64,000 bases of DNA, from positions 54,652,456 through 54,716,455 of the forward strand of contig CM039124.1 in assembly GCA_022036555.1 (NCBI GenBank), read 5' to 3'. A program made the position numbers and the translations under genes. The notes below the pieces were generated by a model. That model did not search any database. It worked only from the letters and a program-made list of their open reading frames with translations, and had not been told where the DNA came from. Every line of letters starts with the position of its first letter. Position 1 is the stretch's first letter. Of this stretch, positions 24,141 through 34,746 are shown piece after piece. The stretch comes from Microstegium vimineum (lineage: Eukaryota; Streptophyta; Magnoliopsida; Poales; Poaceae).

Positions 24141-25551
24141 TGCCACACCCGGTTTTAAAGACAAAACCAGATTTACACCATATGTGAGTCCAGGAAGTCA
24201 AATCTTACACATAGCTACAAATTAAGCTGATATCGAAAGACAATACTTAAATATATAACATATAAGGTCAAAGGATAACCTCAACACAACAAACAGCGGA
24301 AAGACGACTCCGAACTTCAGGCGAAGGCCCCAACTTCACAGGGACGACTGACTGGTTGATCACAAGCCTAACTCCTTTAATTGTTGCTCTTTACAATCTG
24401 ATATGGTTGATAAGGCAAGGATGAGCACTTAAAGTACTCAGCAAGAGTAACATAGGGTTATGAAGCTCAAAAGGCTGACACTGGCTTACTGCAGTTGCTT
24501 TTAACTTGGTCAAGTTTTAACCATAATTAGCTTTAGTTATGCTTAACCCAGTTGGTTACCACATGATAATTAATGAAACATTCTCATATATCATATCTCC
24601 AAACTTACCATCATAAGTCGTTCAACAACATGAGTATCTAACACTGTGAGTTTTCCGAGCCGCTCGTGACCGTGAGCACGGTTATCATGATAGATTTACA
24701 CTTTGCAGAGGTTACACACTTTACCCACAAGGCGTGTTGCCCATATGCCCGGGATCATGACTCCCAAAACACTTCCAAGGTGAGCGGGCAGGGTACACTA
24801 TGAAGTCTTTCAAAAGCTCTTTCTAGCATGTAGCGGACCCTACGGACCCAATGCAAAGGGGAATATGGGACACCCCGATGGTACCACCCGCAGCGGTCCC
24901 CACACAAGCTATACCCCATAACCAGCTCGGCAAAGGTGCCTTTCACGAACCACAAGCATGCTAGTCCAAACTTCATACTTAACTAAAGCCAGAGCCATTA
25001 TAGCACTCATGGTTGCATTTAAGTCCCAGCTTTTGCCCTACAGTGGGGTCCTATTCCATGTTGCTATAAAAGCCAATTTTATCTCCTTGTTGCATATATC
25101 ATTAGTCAAGATTCGATTCAGTATTCATCATGTAAAGCATAGCAAAGCTACCCATATGCATAGAAACCTATGGTGACAAGGTACAAGGTAACAAGCTATG
25201 GTATAGATCTAAATAGGAGTCAAAATTAGACACATGCAATATGACTAGATTGATTAAGGTGAATAGGTAACAAGGATGATCCCATGTTAAACTTGCCTTA
25301 AACTCTTAGATCCTTTCTTCACTTGATTCTCGATCTTCTGATGACTTCTTCTTGATCTCCACGTAATTCTCACCGATTGGACAAGATCATAAACACCACA
25401 CAAGCATCTGGCAATCATACAAAGCATACAATATATCTACTTTAGAACAATACACCAATCAATGGAAAAGATTTAAAAGAAGTCTACGTCTTGCTACGAT
25501 CACGCAGACGCGAGAATCACGCTAATCGGATCTATAACGAAAAGAAACGTC

Positions 25552-27228
25552 TGTAGAATCATGGACCCTTGTGTTTAGGCGATTAACGACAATACTAGAT
25601 CACTATGACTAACGTGTGTTTTGCAGAGACAAAGTCATATATGTTAGGTCATGAGTGATATATTTTGAATGGGCTTAATTGACATTCATGCCCCCAAGAT
25701 GGAAATCGCTTCGGTTGCAAAGGATGGAGATACTCGACGAAGACTAGGCTAGTTCTTAGTGCCATAAGGTTGAGAAGGGCACTAAGTATAGCTAGGTGTT
25801 TTGTTTTTCCTTTGACCGTACTATAAAGAGGGGTATGAGGTTAGTAGCTTGACCTAGGAGAGTTTAGGAAAGTGGGTATATGCACACTTGTCACAACCAG
25901 TCCTAGAGACCTTGCTTTCAGCCTTTGATAAACCCTAGAAGTGGTAGGAGAAAAATCCCTTGAGAAACCTCAGCGAAAACGGTTGATAGAGAGGGAGAAA
26001 AAAGGCTCCGGACCACTCTGCTAAGTAGGCACCGGACCAAGGAGAGTAGTCCGGTGGTCCCTGACTTAAGCAGTTTTTCAGCTCGAGGAGCTCCGGACCA
26101 CCTGTCTGGAAAGCACCGGACCATAGGAGAGTGGTCCGGTGGCTTGGTTCAGAGAGTCAGAAGGCTCCGGACTAGTCCGACGATGTGTCCGACAGCTAGT
26201 CCGACGCCTCAAGACAGGGAGTTTGGTCTATGCAGAGAGCACCCTGGCTCCGGACCAGAGCGTCGGACCAGGGCACCGGACCAAGGAGAGTTGTCCGGTG
26301 GTGTGTAAAAGAGAGATAAGTTTTCACTCAGAGAGCACCGAGGCTCCGGACCAGAGCGTCGGACCAGTGCGTCGGACCAAGCAGAGTAGTCCGACGGTGC
26401 CTGAGTTTGAAACGTGAGTGAGCTCCGGACCAGTGTGCATGGTCCGGTGGTGTGAGCTCCGGACTAGTCCGGTGGATACGCAGAAAGAAGAAAAAGTAAA
26501 AAACGGCTAGTTTTGGAGGTGGGGACTATTTATAGTTGCCTCCTTGGACCTTAGAAGACAGCTTGGCTATTGTTTCAGCTGGTGACACCTTGAGAAATCT
26601 TTTGGAGAGCCAAGAGTCTAGTGAGGGAGAGATTAGAGAGAATTCATCTTGTTCTTCCCTCCTAGAGTGATTAGGAGTGACTTGTGTGCATCCATCCACC
26701 TTCCTAGTCTTGAGAGGGTCAAGTGAAGGTCTTGTGCTTGTTACTCTTGGTGTTTGACAGCACCTAGACGGTTTGGTGGTGTTCGGAGGAAGTGACCGCC
26801 GGGAGATTGTTGGCGGCTCTTCTCCAAGCTCTTGTGATCGGTTGTGGGCGATTCACCGAGCCGGAGTGGCGAAGAATCAGCCCGTAGAGAGCACTCTACC
26901 CTTGCGCGGGTAGAGGGGGAGCAATACCTTGCGAGGTGCTCCAACGAGGACTAGGGGGGTGTGTCGACACCTCGATACCTCGGGAAAAAAATCGCTGCGT
27001 TTATGAGATTCTCTTTTCCCTAGCTCTTTACTTTTCCGTCTTGTTTTTACATTTCCTTCTAGAATTGCTTAGGTTGCCTTTAATTCCCATGAATTGCTAC
27101 CGCTTTCTAGTTAAGACACACGGACGGTAGGCACTAGGGGGTGATTGGCATTTGATAGGTTTTTATATTTGCTTTAGAAATTAAAAAGAAGCCCAATTCA
27201 CCCCCTCTTGGGCATCTTGATCCTTTCA
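25552..27228 (+). repeat. 5' LTR of the Copia element
   Basis: Starts TGTAGAATCATGG and ends GATCCTTTCA. TATA-like TATAAAGA at about 25822 and CTATTTATAG near 26525; I cannot tell which one drives transcription. 25998-26475 holds an array of CCGGACCA/TGGTCCGG motifs. Confidence 0.9.
25998..26475. repeat. GTCCG/CGGAC motif array forming short hairpins (5' LTR)
   Basis: About two dozen copies of CCGGAC, GTCCGG, CGGACCA or GTCCGAC in under 500 bp. Many are paired as CCGGACCA, a 5-9 nt GGAGAG-type spacer, then GTCCGG, which would make small stem-loops. The array is repeated in the 3' LTR (38279-38756), and a related cluster lies internally at 33408-33732. Confidence 0.85.
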
Positions 27229-27246
27229 ATTGGTATCAAAGCGAGG
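27229..27246 (+). other. Primer binding site
   Basis: ATTGGTATCAAAGCGAGG directly follows the 5' LTR. It resembles the TGGTATCAGAGC site complementary to initiator-Met tRNA, with one change (A for G). Confidence 0.75.
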
Positions 27247-27280
27247 TTGCTCCAAATTAGGCTTCACCGCCTAGAGCAAG

Positions 27281-29698
27281 ATGTCCCATGGGGATGGACC
27301 GCCACCCATGTTCGATGGGGATGACTTTCCGTATTGGAAAGTGCGGATGGAGGCCTACCTTGAGGCCGTGGATGTCGGCGTTCACAAAGCCGCCACCCAA
27401 GGTGGATCGGTGTTCGCCGAGGACCCTTACTTTGAGAAGAACAATGCCAAGGCAAAGAATATTCTTTTCCGTGGCATTTGCAAGGATGTGTTCAACCGTG
27501 TGCGGAATTGCAAAACCGCGCATGAGATTTGGACAAACATTTGTGCTCTTCACGAGGGCACTAAATGTGAAAGAGAAGAGCGCTATCACCTTATCATTGC
27601 TAAGTTAAATGCTTTCACCATGCTATCTCATGAAAATGCTAATGAAATGTATTCTCGCTTGAATGTGCTTGTAGAAGATTTGAATGGCCTTGGACTCTCT
27701 CAAATGACACCGGCCGATGTGGTGCGCAAGATACTTTGTGTCCTTCCAATAGACAAGTATAGCCACATCGTCACGGTTCTTCATCAAGGCGATCTCTCCG
27801 CAACTACACCAACACAAGTGTTGGGCAAGATCAATGCTCATGAGATGTACATGAAGATCAATGATGGAACTTCATCATCCTCCAAGAAGAAGGAGAAGGA
27901 AGAAAAGAAGGACTTGGCTCTCAAGGCATCTTCCAAGGAGAAGTGCAAGATTCAATATGTTGTTGAGAGCACAAGTGATGATGATGATGAAGACAACATC
28001 GCTCTCATGGTGAAGAAGACCGCCAAGATGTTGAAGAGGCTAAACAAGAATGGAGTCAAATTTGACTCAAAGAAGAAGAAATTCTTCACAAGCTCTTCAA
28101 GGAAGCCAATCTCCCAAATGAAGTGCTACAATTGCGGCACCCTTGGTCATCTAGCCCATGCATGTCCCGAAGAGAAGAAAGACAAGTTCAAGAACAACAA
28201 GTTCAAGAACTTCAAGAAGAATAAGGGCGGCAATGATGACTCAAGTGATGACAACAAAAAGCAAGACAAGCCATACAAGAAGAAGAAGAACTTCAACTTC
28301 CACAAGAAGAAGAAGGATGGCAAGGCTTACATTGTGGGTGATTGGCTCACCGACATTGATGATTCAAGCGACTCCTCCGATGATGAGAGTGAAGAAGAGA
28401 AGGTGGCCGCTTTGGTGATTGGTTCTTCGATTCCACCGCCACCTCCTCCTTCATCGACGGGCTCATCCTCTACACACCTATGCCTTATGGCTAAAGGTGA
28501 CAAGAAGGTACAAAAAGAGGATGATGATGATGACCTCTCTAGTGATGATAGTGATGATGAAGAAGCACCTTCCTATGATGAACTAATTAAAATTTGCAAC
28601 AAATATGCTAGCATCATAAGGAAGTACAAGAGTAAAAATGACAAACTTCTTGAAATTAAGGAAAACTTGCATGATAAGCTTGATAACTTGTCTAGTGCTA
28701 ATGATGATTTGAAGCTTGAGATTAACTCTCTCACATCTAGCACTAGGGAGCTCAAAGCCTCTCTTAAGCAAGCCAATGAGAAACATGATAAGCTTGAGAG
28801 GTCATCCCAAGAGCTCCTCACAAGGTTTGACTTGCTAAAAGATGACTACAATCAAGTGAAAAGTGATCATGGCACATTAGTTGTAGCAAATGAATTACTT
28901 ACTCAAGATCTTACACATGTTGCTACTAACCCGTGTGCTAAGTGTGCAAGTGCTACCTCTTGTGATATCGAGCTTGATGATGTGGCTCTTGAGCAAAGTG
29001 CAAAGTGCAAGGGCAAGAGAGTTGTAGAAGCCGACAAGTATGATGATTATGTGAAGATGAGTGAAGAGAACTCAAAGCTCAAGGAAGAGCTCATCAACCT
29101 CAAGGCAAACAAGCCCTTCACCATCAAGCCGGTTCAAGAAGAAGACAAAGATACTATCACCTTGAACAACTCTCTTCGAGAAGAAATTGCCAAGCTCAAG
29201 AATGACAAGACCAAGCTTACAAGTGGCCTTGAAAAGTTCACCAAGGGCCACAACCTCCAAAGTGAGCTTCTAATGAGCACCATCATGAAGAGTGACAAGA
29301 CCGGTATTGGATACAAGGAGAATCAAGTGATGAAGGCCAAGGTCAAGATTGAAGCCAAGAACTACTACAAGAACAAGTACAATGGCTACAATCAAGAGAA
29401 GCCAAAGCCGAAGCCTAAGAGGTGCTTTGGATGTGGACAAATTGGTCATCTATCATTTCAATGCAAGACTCCACTTTCCAAAACCTTGCCCAAGCACACT
29501 AGGCCATTTGCTCATGATGCTCACTATGTCATCAACAAAGATTCCAAGGGTAGACCACTTGTGGTGTTTCTTGGACCACCAATGAAGAACAAGCCTAGGG
29601 TTCTTTGGGTTGCAAAGGAGTTGGTTGACAAGGCAATGGGGCCCCGCACTAAGGGGTTCCCAAACAACAAGCTTAACTCCAAGATTGCTTGTGTGTAG
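27281..29698 (+). CDS. Copia gag (capsid/nucleocapsid) polyprotein
   Basis: An 805-codon frame opens 35 bp after the primer site. It has the copia gag fold region (FPYWKVRMEAYL, residues ~17-30, then the UBN2-type core to ~190), lysine-rich and acidic low-complexity stretches, and a CCHC zinc knuckle at about residue 287 (CYNCGTLGHLAHAC). A long coiled-coil segment follows (~430-690). A second knuckle lies near 713 (CFGCGQIGHLSFQC). It is long for a copia gag because of the coiled-coil insert. It ends in a single TAG (29696-29698). The coding frame continues in phase after it with protease, so stop-codon readthrough, known in SIRE-type elements, is plausible. Confidence 0.9.
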   Translation: MSHGDGPPPMFDGDDFPYWKVRMEAYLEAVDVGVHKAATQGGSVFAEDPYFEKNNAKAKNILFRGICKDVFNRVRNCKTAHEIWTNICALHEGTKCEREERYHLIIAKLNAFTMLSHENANEMYSRLNVLVEDLNGLGLSQMTPADVVRKILCVLPIDKYSHIVTVLHQGDLSATTPTQVLGKINAHEMYMKINDGTSSSSKKKEKEEKKDLALKASSKEKCKIQYVVESTSDDDDEDNIALMVKKTAKMLKRLNKNGVKFDSKKKKFFTSSSRKPISQMKCYNCGTLGHLAHACPEEKKDKFKNNKFKNFKKNKGGNDDSSDDNKKQDKPYKKKKNFNFHKKKKDGKAYIVGDWLTDIDDSSDSSDDESEEEKVAALVIGSSIPPPPPPSSTGSSSTHLCLMAKGDKKVQKEDDDDDLSSDDSDDEEAPSYDELIKICNKYASIIRKYKSKNDKLLEIKENLHDKLDNLSSANDDLKLEINSLTSSTRELKASLKQANEKHDKLERSSQELLTRFDLLKDDYNQVKSDHGTLVVANELLTQDLTHVATNPCAKCASATSCDIELDDVALEQSAKCKGKRVVEADKYDDYVKMSEENSKLKEELINLKANKPFTIKPVQEEDKDTITLNNSLREEIAKLKNDKTKLTSGLEKFTKGHNLQSELLMSTIMKSDKTGIGYKENQVMKAKVKIEAKNYYKNKYNGYNQEKPKPKPKRCFGCGQIGHLSFQCKTPLSKTLPKHTRPFAHDAHYVINKDSKGRPLVVFLGPPMKNKPRVLWVAKELVDKAMGPRTKGFPNNKLNSKIACV

Positions 29699-32600
29699 GT
29701 GAACTACAAGACCGGTGGGAGCCATTGGGTAATTGATAGTGGTTGCACTCAACACATGACGGCGACCCTCGGATGTTCACCACACTTGATGAGGATTGTG
29801 CAAATCAAGACAAAATTACTTTTGGGGATAATTCAAAGGGCAAAGTTCAAGGGTTAGACAAAGTGGCTATCTCCCAAGATCAATCAATCTCAAATGTCTT
29901 GCTAGTACAATCATTGAGCTTCAACTTGCTATCGGTTGGTCAACTTTGTGATCTCGGGTTTCATTGTCTCTTCACACCAAATGAGGTGGTTGTGACCAAG
30001 ATTGAAGATTCATCAATGATATTCAAAGGGTTCCGGCACAACAACCTCTACTTAGTGGACTTCACCTCAAATGAAGCAAACTTGCAAGCGTGTCTATTCT
30101 CCAAGAATTCTTTGGGTTGGCTATGGCATAGAAGATTAGCTCATGTGGGCATGTCAACCTTGAAGAAGCTAGTCAAGAAGGAAATGGTTAGAGGAATCAA
30201 GGATGTGGTGTTTGAGAAGGACAAACTTTGTAGTGCATGTCAAGCCGGCAAGCAAGTAGCAAACACTCATCCAACCAAGGCCTTCATGTCAACCTCAAGA
30301 GTCCTAGAGTTACTACACATGGACTTATTCGGCCCTACCACCTATGCTAGTCTTGGAGGAAATCTCTATTGCTTAGTGGTAGTGGATGACTACTCTCGGT
30401 ACACTTGGGTGTTCTTTCTTCAAGACAAGGGAGAGACACAAGGCATCTTCAAGAAATTTGCTACAAGAGCTCAAAATGAATTTGATGTGAAGATCAAGAA
30501 GATTAGAAGTGACAATGGCACCGAGTTCATGAATACAAAGATTGAAGATTATTGTGATGAAGTTGGGATCAAGCATGAGGTGTCCACCACATATACTCCA
30601 CAACAAAATGGTGTAGTAGAGAGGAAGAACCGGACACTCATAACTCTAGCAAGGTCTATGCTTGATGAGTACAACACTCTCGAGAAATTTTGGGCGGAGG
30701 CAATCAACACCGCTTGCTATGCGGCAAACCGTCTCTTCGTCCAAAGGCTATTAAAGAAGACCCCTATGAGCTTGTCAATGGGAAGAAGCCGGATATTTCA
30801 TTCTTTCGGGTGTTTGGTTGCAAGGTGTACATCTACAAGAAGCGCCAACACTTGGGTAAATTCCAACGGCGGTGTGACATTGGTTTCCTTGTTGGTTATT
30901 CACTTAAATCCAAGGCATACCGTGTATTTAACAAAGCCACGGGCTTAGTTGAAGAAACGTATGACTTGGAGTTTGATGAAACTAATGGCTCCCAAGGAGC
31001 GCTTGAGGATATTGATGTAGGTGATGAACCCTTGAGGGAGGCAATGAAGAATATGCCAATTGGTGCTATCAACCCGCAAGAGGTGGAAGAAGTTGAAGAT
31101 GAAGCAAATCAAGATCCCTCTCCACCTCACACGCCTTAAGTTGATGAAGGAGATCAAGTGAGAGAAGCTCAAGAAGACACTCACATTCTTCAAGATCAAG
31201 CCGAGGCCGAAGCAAGCAATGTTGAAGCACCACATCCTCCTCCTCAAGAAACAAATAGAAAATCAACATCCATCCTTCAAGCTCACCCCCATGATCAAAT
31301 CATAGGGAGTCCATCAAAGGGAGTAATGACTCGCTCTAGACTTGCATCTTATGTTGAACATCACTCGTTTGTTTCCTTTGTTGAGCCTACTTGTGTAGAA
31401 GAAGCACTTGCAGATCCGGATTGGGTGAACGCCATGCATGAAGAACTCAACAACTTCACCCGGAACCAAGTGTGGACACTTGAAGAGAAGCCAAAGGATG
31501 CAAGAATCATTGGCACCAAGTGGGTGTTTAGGAACAAGCAAGATGATCAAGGCGTGGTTGTGAGGAACAAAGCAAGATTGGTGGCAAAGGGGTTCTCTCA
31601 AGTAGAAGGACTTGATTTTGGAGAGACTTTTGCTCCGGTTGCAAGACTTGAAGCCATCCGTATCCTTTTGGCGTATGCTTCACATCACAAAATGAAACTC
31701 TTTCAAATGGATGTGAAGAGCGCCTTCTTAAATGGTTTCATTAATGAACTTGTTTATGTCTCACAACCTCCCGGGTTTGAAGACCCATACTTGCCTAATC
31801 ATGTGTATAGGTTGTCCAAGGCACTCTACGGTTTGAAGCAAGCTCCAAGAGCTTGGTATGAGAGGCTAAGGGACTTCCTAATCAAGAAGGGCTTCAAGAT
31901 CGGGATCGTCGACACTACACTATTCACCAAGAAGCTTAATGGAGAGATCTTTGTTTGCCAAGTATATGTCGATGACATTATATTTGGGTCAACAAATCAA
32001 GACCATTGCAAGGAGTTTGGTGACTTGATGTCCAAGGAGTTCGAGATGTCAATGATTGGCGAGCTAACCTTCTTCCTCGGTTTTCAAGTGAAGCAAATGA
32101 GAGAAGGGACATTCATATCTCAAGAAAAGTACACTTATGATCTACTTAAGAAGTTCAAGATGGAGGATTGCAAGCCAATAAAGACCCCAATGCCTACTAA
32201 TGGGCATCTCGATCTCGATGAGGGAGGTAAACCGATCGATCAAACTCTATATCGTTCTATGATCGGTAGTTTACTTTACCTCACCGCATCTAGGCCGGAT
32301 ATCATGTTTAGTGTGTGTATGTGTGCTAGGTTTCAAGCAAACCCTAAGGAGTCGCATCTTTGTGCGGTTAAAAGAATCCTTAGGTACTTAAGGCACACCC
32401 CTAGCATGGGTCTTTGGTATCCCAAAGGAGCTCCCTTCCAACTAGTTGGCTATTCCGATTCGGATTATGCCGGGTGCAAGGTTGATAGGAAGAGTACCTC
32501 CGGCGGGTGCCACATGCTAGGAAGATCTCTTGTTTCTTGGTCCTCAAAGAAGCAAAACAGTGTGGCATTGTCAACCGCCGAGGCGGAATACATTGCCATG

Positions 32601-32924
32601 GGAGCAAGTTGTGCACAAATCTTATACATGACCCAAACACTCTTTGATTACGGCGTGTTTTTAAAAGAAGTTCCACTTTCGTGTGATAATGAAAGCGCCG
32701 TAAAACTTGCCAACAACCCGGTTCAACACTCTCGCACCAAGCACATTGATATTCGCCATCACTTTCTTAGAGATCATGTGGCTAGGAAAGACATCACACT
32801 AGTTGGAGTTAAGAGCGAAGATCAATTGGCGGATATCTTCACTAAACCACTCGATGAATCAACCTTTTGTAGGTTGAGAAGCGAGTTAAATGTGCTTGAT
32901 CACTCTAACTTTACTAAAAGATGA
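29699..32924 (+). pseudogene. Copia pol (protease, integrase, RT, RNase H), interrupted
   Basis: Protease begins WVIDSGCTQHM (DSG active site). It is followed by the GAG-pre-integrase zinc region (WHRRLAHVGMSTL and CSACQAGK), the integrase core (LLHMDLFGP, VVDDYSRYTW, SDNGTEF and QNGVVERKNRTL), RT (KARLVAKGFSQVEG, FQMDVKSAFLNG and YVDDIIFG), and RNase H (SDSDYAGCKVDRKSTSGG, ALSTAEAEY, HIDIRHHF). Two single-base losses, near 29761 (just after HMT) and near 30761 (after LLKKT), each move the frame by one. A TAA at 31137-31139 interrupts the integrase-RT linker. The TGA is at 32922-32924. The near-identical LTRs make heavy decay surprising, so some breaks may be sequence errors. Confidence 0.88.
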
Positions 32925-34746
32925 GCTTGTGTGTTTCATGCATTCATATGTAATATAACTTGTTTATTTTGGTAATGCACATAGGCTTGGCTAACGCGGT
33001 TAAGATAACCGCCCTCAAAGCGTGTGACAAAGCTTAACCGCGGTTTAAACTTGCAAGCAACCTAGATTCAAATTCCGTTTTGCATTGCATTTGCATTAGT
33101 GTTGCTTCTTCGTTTCTTTTCGGTTAAGTTTATTGGTCATCATTAGGTTCAACACTTAGGGGAAGCAATTCAACGCTCTAGCTTCAGCTAATACCCCTCT
33201 AGTGCCCCTAAGGTGACCCTTGGAGCTTTATTGAACTATTTTCTTATGAAAACTAATTCTAGCCTATGGCAAACTACTTTTAAAATTGAGGGTTTGAGAG
33301 ATGGTTCTTATGCTAAGTCCGACATGTGTTCCTCTTTGCTCTTTTGCGTTGGTACTTGGCTAAGAGAAAAGATTGGAGAGAAAAATAGGAAATTTCAGAG
33401 CAATTTTAAGCACCGGACCACCCTCCGGACCACTCTGCATTGGTCCGACGCTATGGTCCGGTGGTCGGACCCTCTCTGCATAAATCGACTCCAGCCAAAG
33501 AATCCGTCGGACCAGTGTCCGACGCTGCACCGGACCAATGTCAAGTTGTCCGGTGCCTCTGTCATTTTGATCTGTTCACCGTCGGACCAGTCCGGTGCCC
33601 CCATCGGACTAGTCCGGTGCGTCGTCCGATGCTGTTGTCCGGTGGTCAGTTTCTCTCTGTGTTTCTTTCTCTGGTACCGTCGGACCTCCCGTCGGACCAG
33701 CCACCGGACCAAGCAGAGTGGTCCGACGCTTCGAATTTTTGCGATAACCCCCCCGCGCGTGCGACTGTTTCTCCACTTCCTTCACTCAGCAGTCCGTACG
33801 CCGTCTCGCCGTCGTCACCGCAGCTCCGCCCTAGCCTCGCCGCCGCGCCATTGCCGCCGGTGAAGTCTTCCCTGCAGCGCCGCCGCCACTCCTCTTCCAC
33901 TCCTCACCGCGCCGCTGCTCCGCCGCCCTGCACCGCTGCCTGCCGCCGCCGCGCCGCCGTCCTCCTCCTCGCCGCCGGCGACTGCTCCGCTTCACCTTCC
34001 TGCCAAGCTCCTGCCACTTAGGGTTTCCCCCACTCCCCTCATTCGATTGCTTCAGCAAAATCGCGACCTAGGGTTTGCCCTAACCCTAGGGTTTGGGGTG
34101 TCGACATTCGTCCTCGACCGAAGTCGGGTTACGACGCGTTCGTCCTCGAACGAATCCTTTTCGTCATCGTCTTCATATTCGTCTGTCGCCTCTCTTCTAG
34201 GGTATGGTTTCGATTTTCGATTTCGCGCTTTGTCGAGTCGTTAATTGAATTATGCCCTAGGTTTATTTCTTGAAAATCCATATTCAATCCAATCCACTAA
34301 ATTCAATTGCCAATTGTAATTCGCAGCTGGTAAACTTCGTTCGGAGAGTGCTTTTGTACTTGAGTTTGCTCTGAATAGTTACGCTCTCTTACCTTAGGTA
34401 TATTGTCAGCATTTCATTCTATCACTCATCTAGATGCTTGCTTCCATACGGTTTCTTATCTCTAGATATTATATATGCTTATGTATTTCCTGTCTATTCT
34501 ATCCGGCAACAGTCAGTGGCAGTTAAACTCGGGGCAAAGCTCGCGAGTAAGGATTGAGGCAAAGCCTCACGAGGTTCAGTCCAGTGGCTTGGAGGCCCTC
34601 TCTGTCAGTGGTTGCTTGGTTTGATCAGTTGACTCTTGCAGCGATCAGTATTTCTTGTGACAGAGATCAGTGGTTCTTGAGGCAGTGTACTTGTGATCTA
34701 TCAGTGGTTGCTTGTCAGTGGGCAGTGATTCTGTGATTGCTTTAGT
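32925..34746. other. Spacer between pol and the third ORF, with motif cluster
   Basis: 33408-33732 holds about 20 GTCCG/CGGAC motifs related to the LTR array. A GC-rich stretch (33760-34020) gives overlapping open frames on both strands (for example 33213-33863 and 33440-34021) of Pro/Ser/Arg-rich character with no recognisable domain. 34068-34100 contains CCCTAACCCTAGGG, which resembles telomere repeat but is too short to call. Confidence 0.6.
33408..33732. repeat. Internal GTCCG/CGGAC motif cluster of the Copia element
   Basis: Same words as the LTR arrays (CACCGGACCA, GTCGGACCAG, TTGTCCGGTG, GTGGTCCGACG), different order, about 20 occurrences. It is not a copy of the LTR segment. Confidence 0.85.

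Noticed and set aside
25998..26475. CRISPR-like repeat array
   Set aside because: Repeats are short, in both orientations and irregularly spaced, and lie inside a plant LTR; no cas genes and a eukaryotic context.
33213..34021. Two 190-216 codon frames between pol and the third ORF
   Set aside because: They overlap each other in different frames, are built from the motif cluster and GC-rich runs, and carry no recognisable domain.
34068..34100. Telomere-like CCCTAACCCTAGGG stretch
   Set aside because: Fewer than three consecutive plant telomere units, inside a retrotransposon; chance or a telo-box at most.
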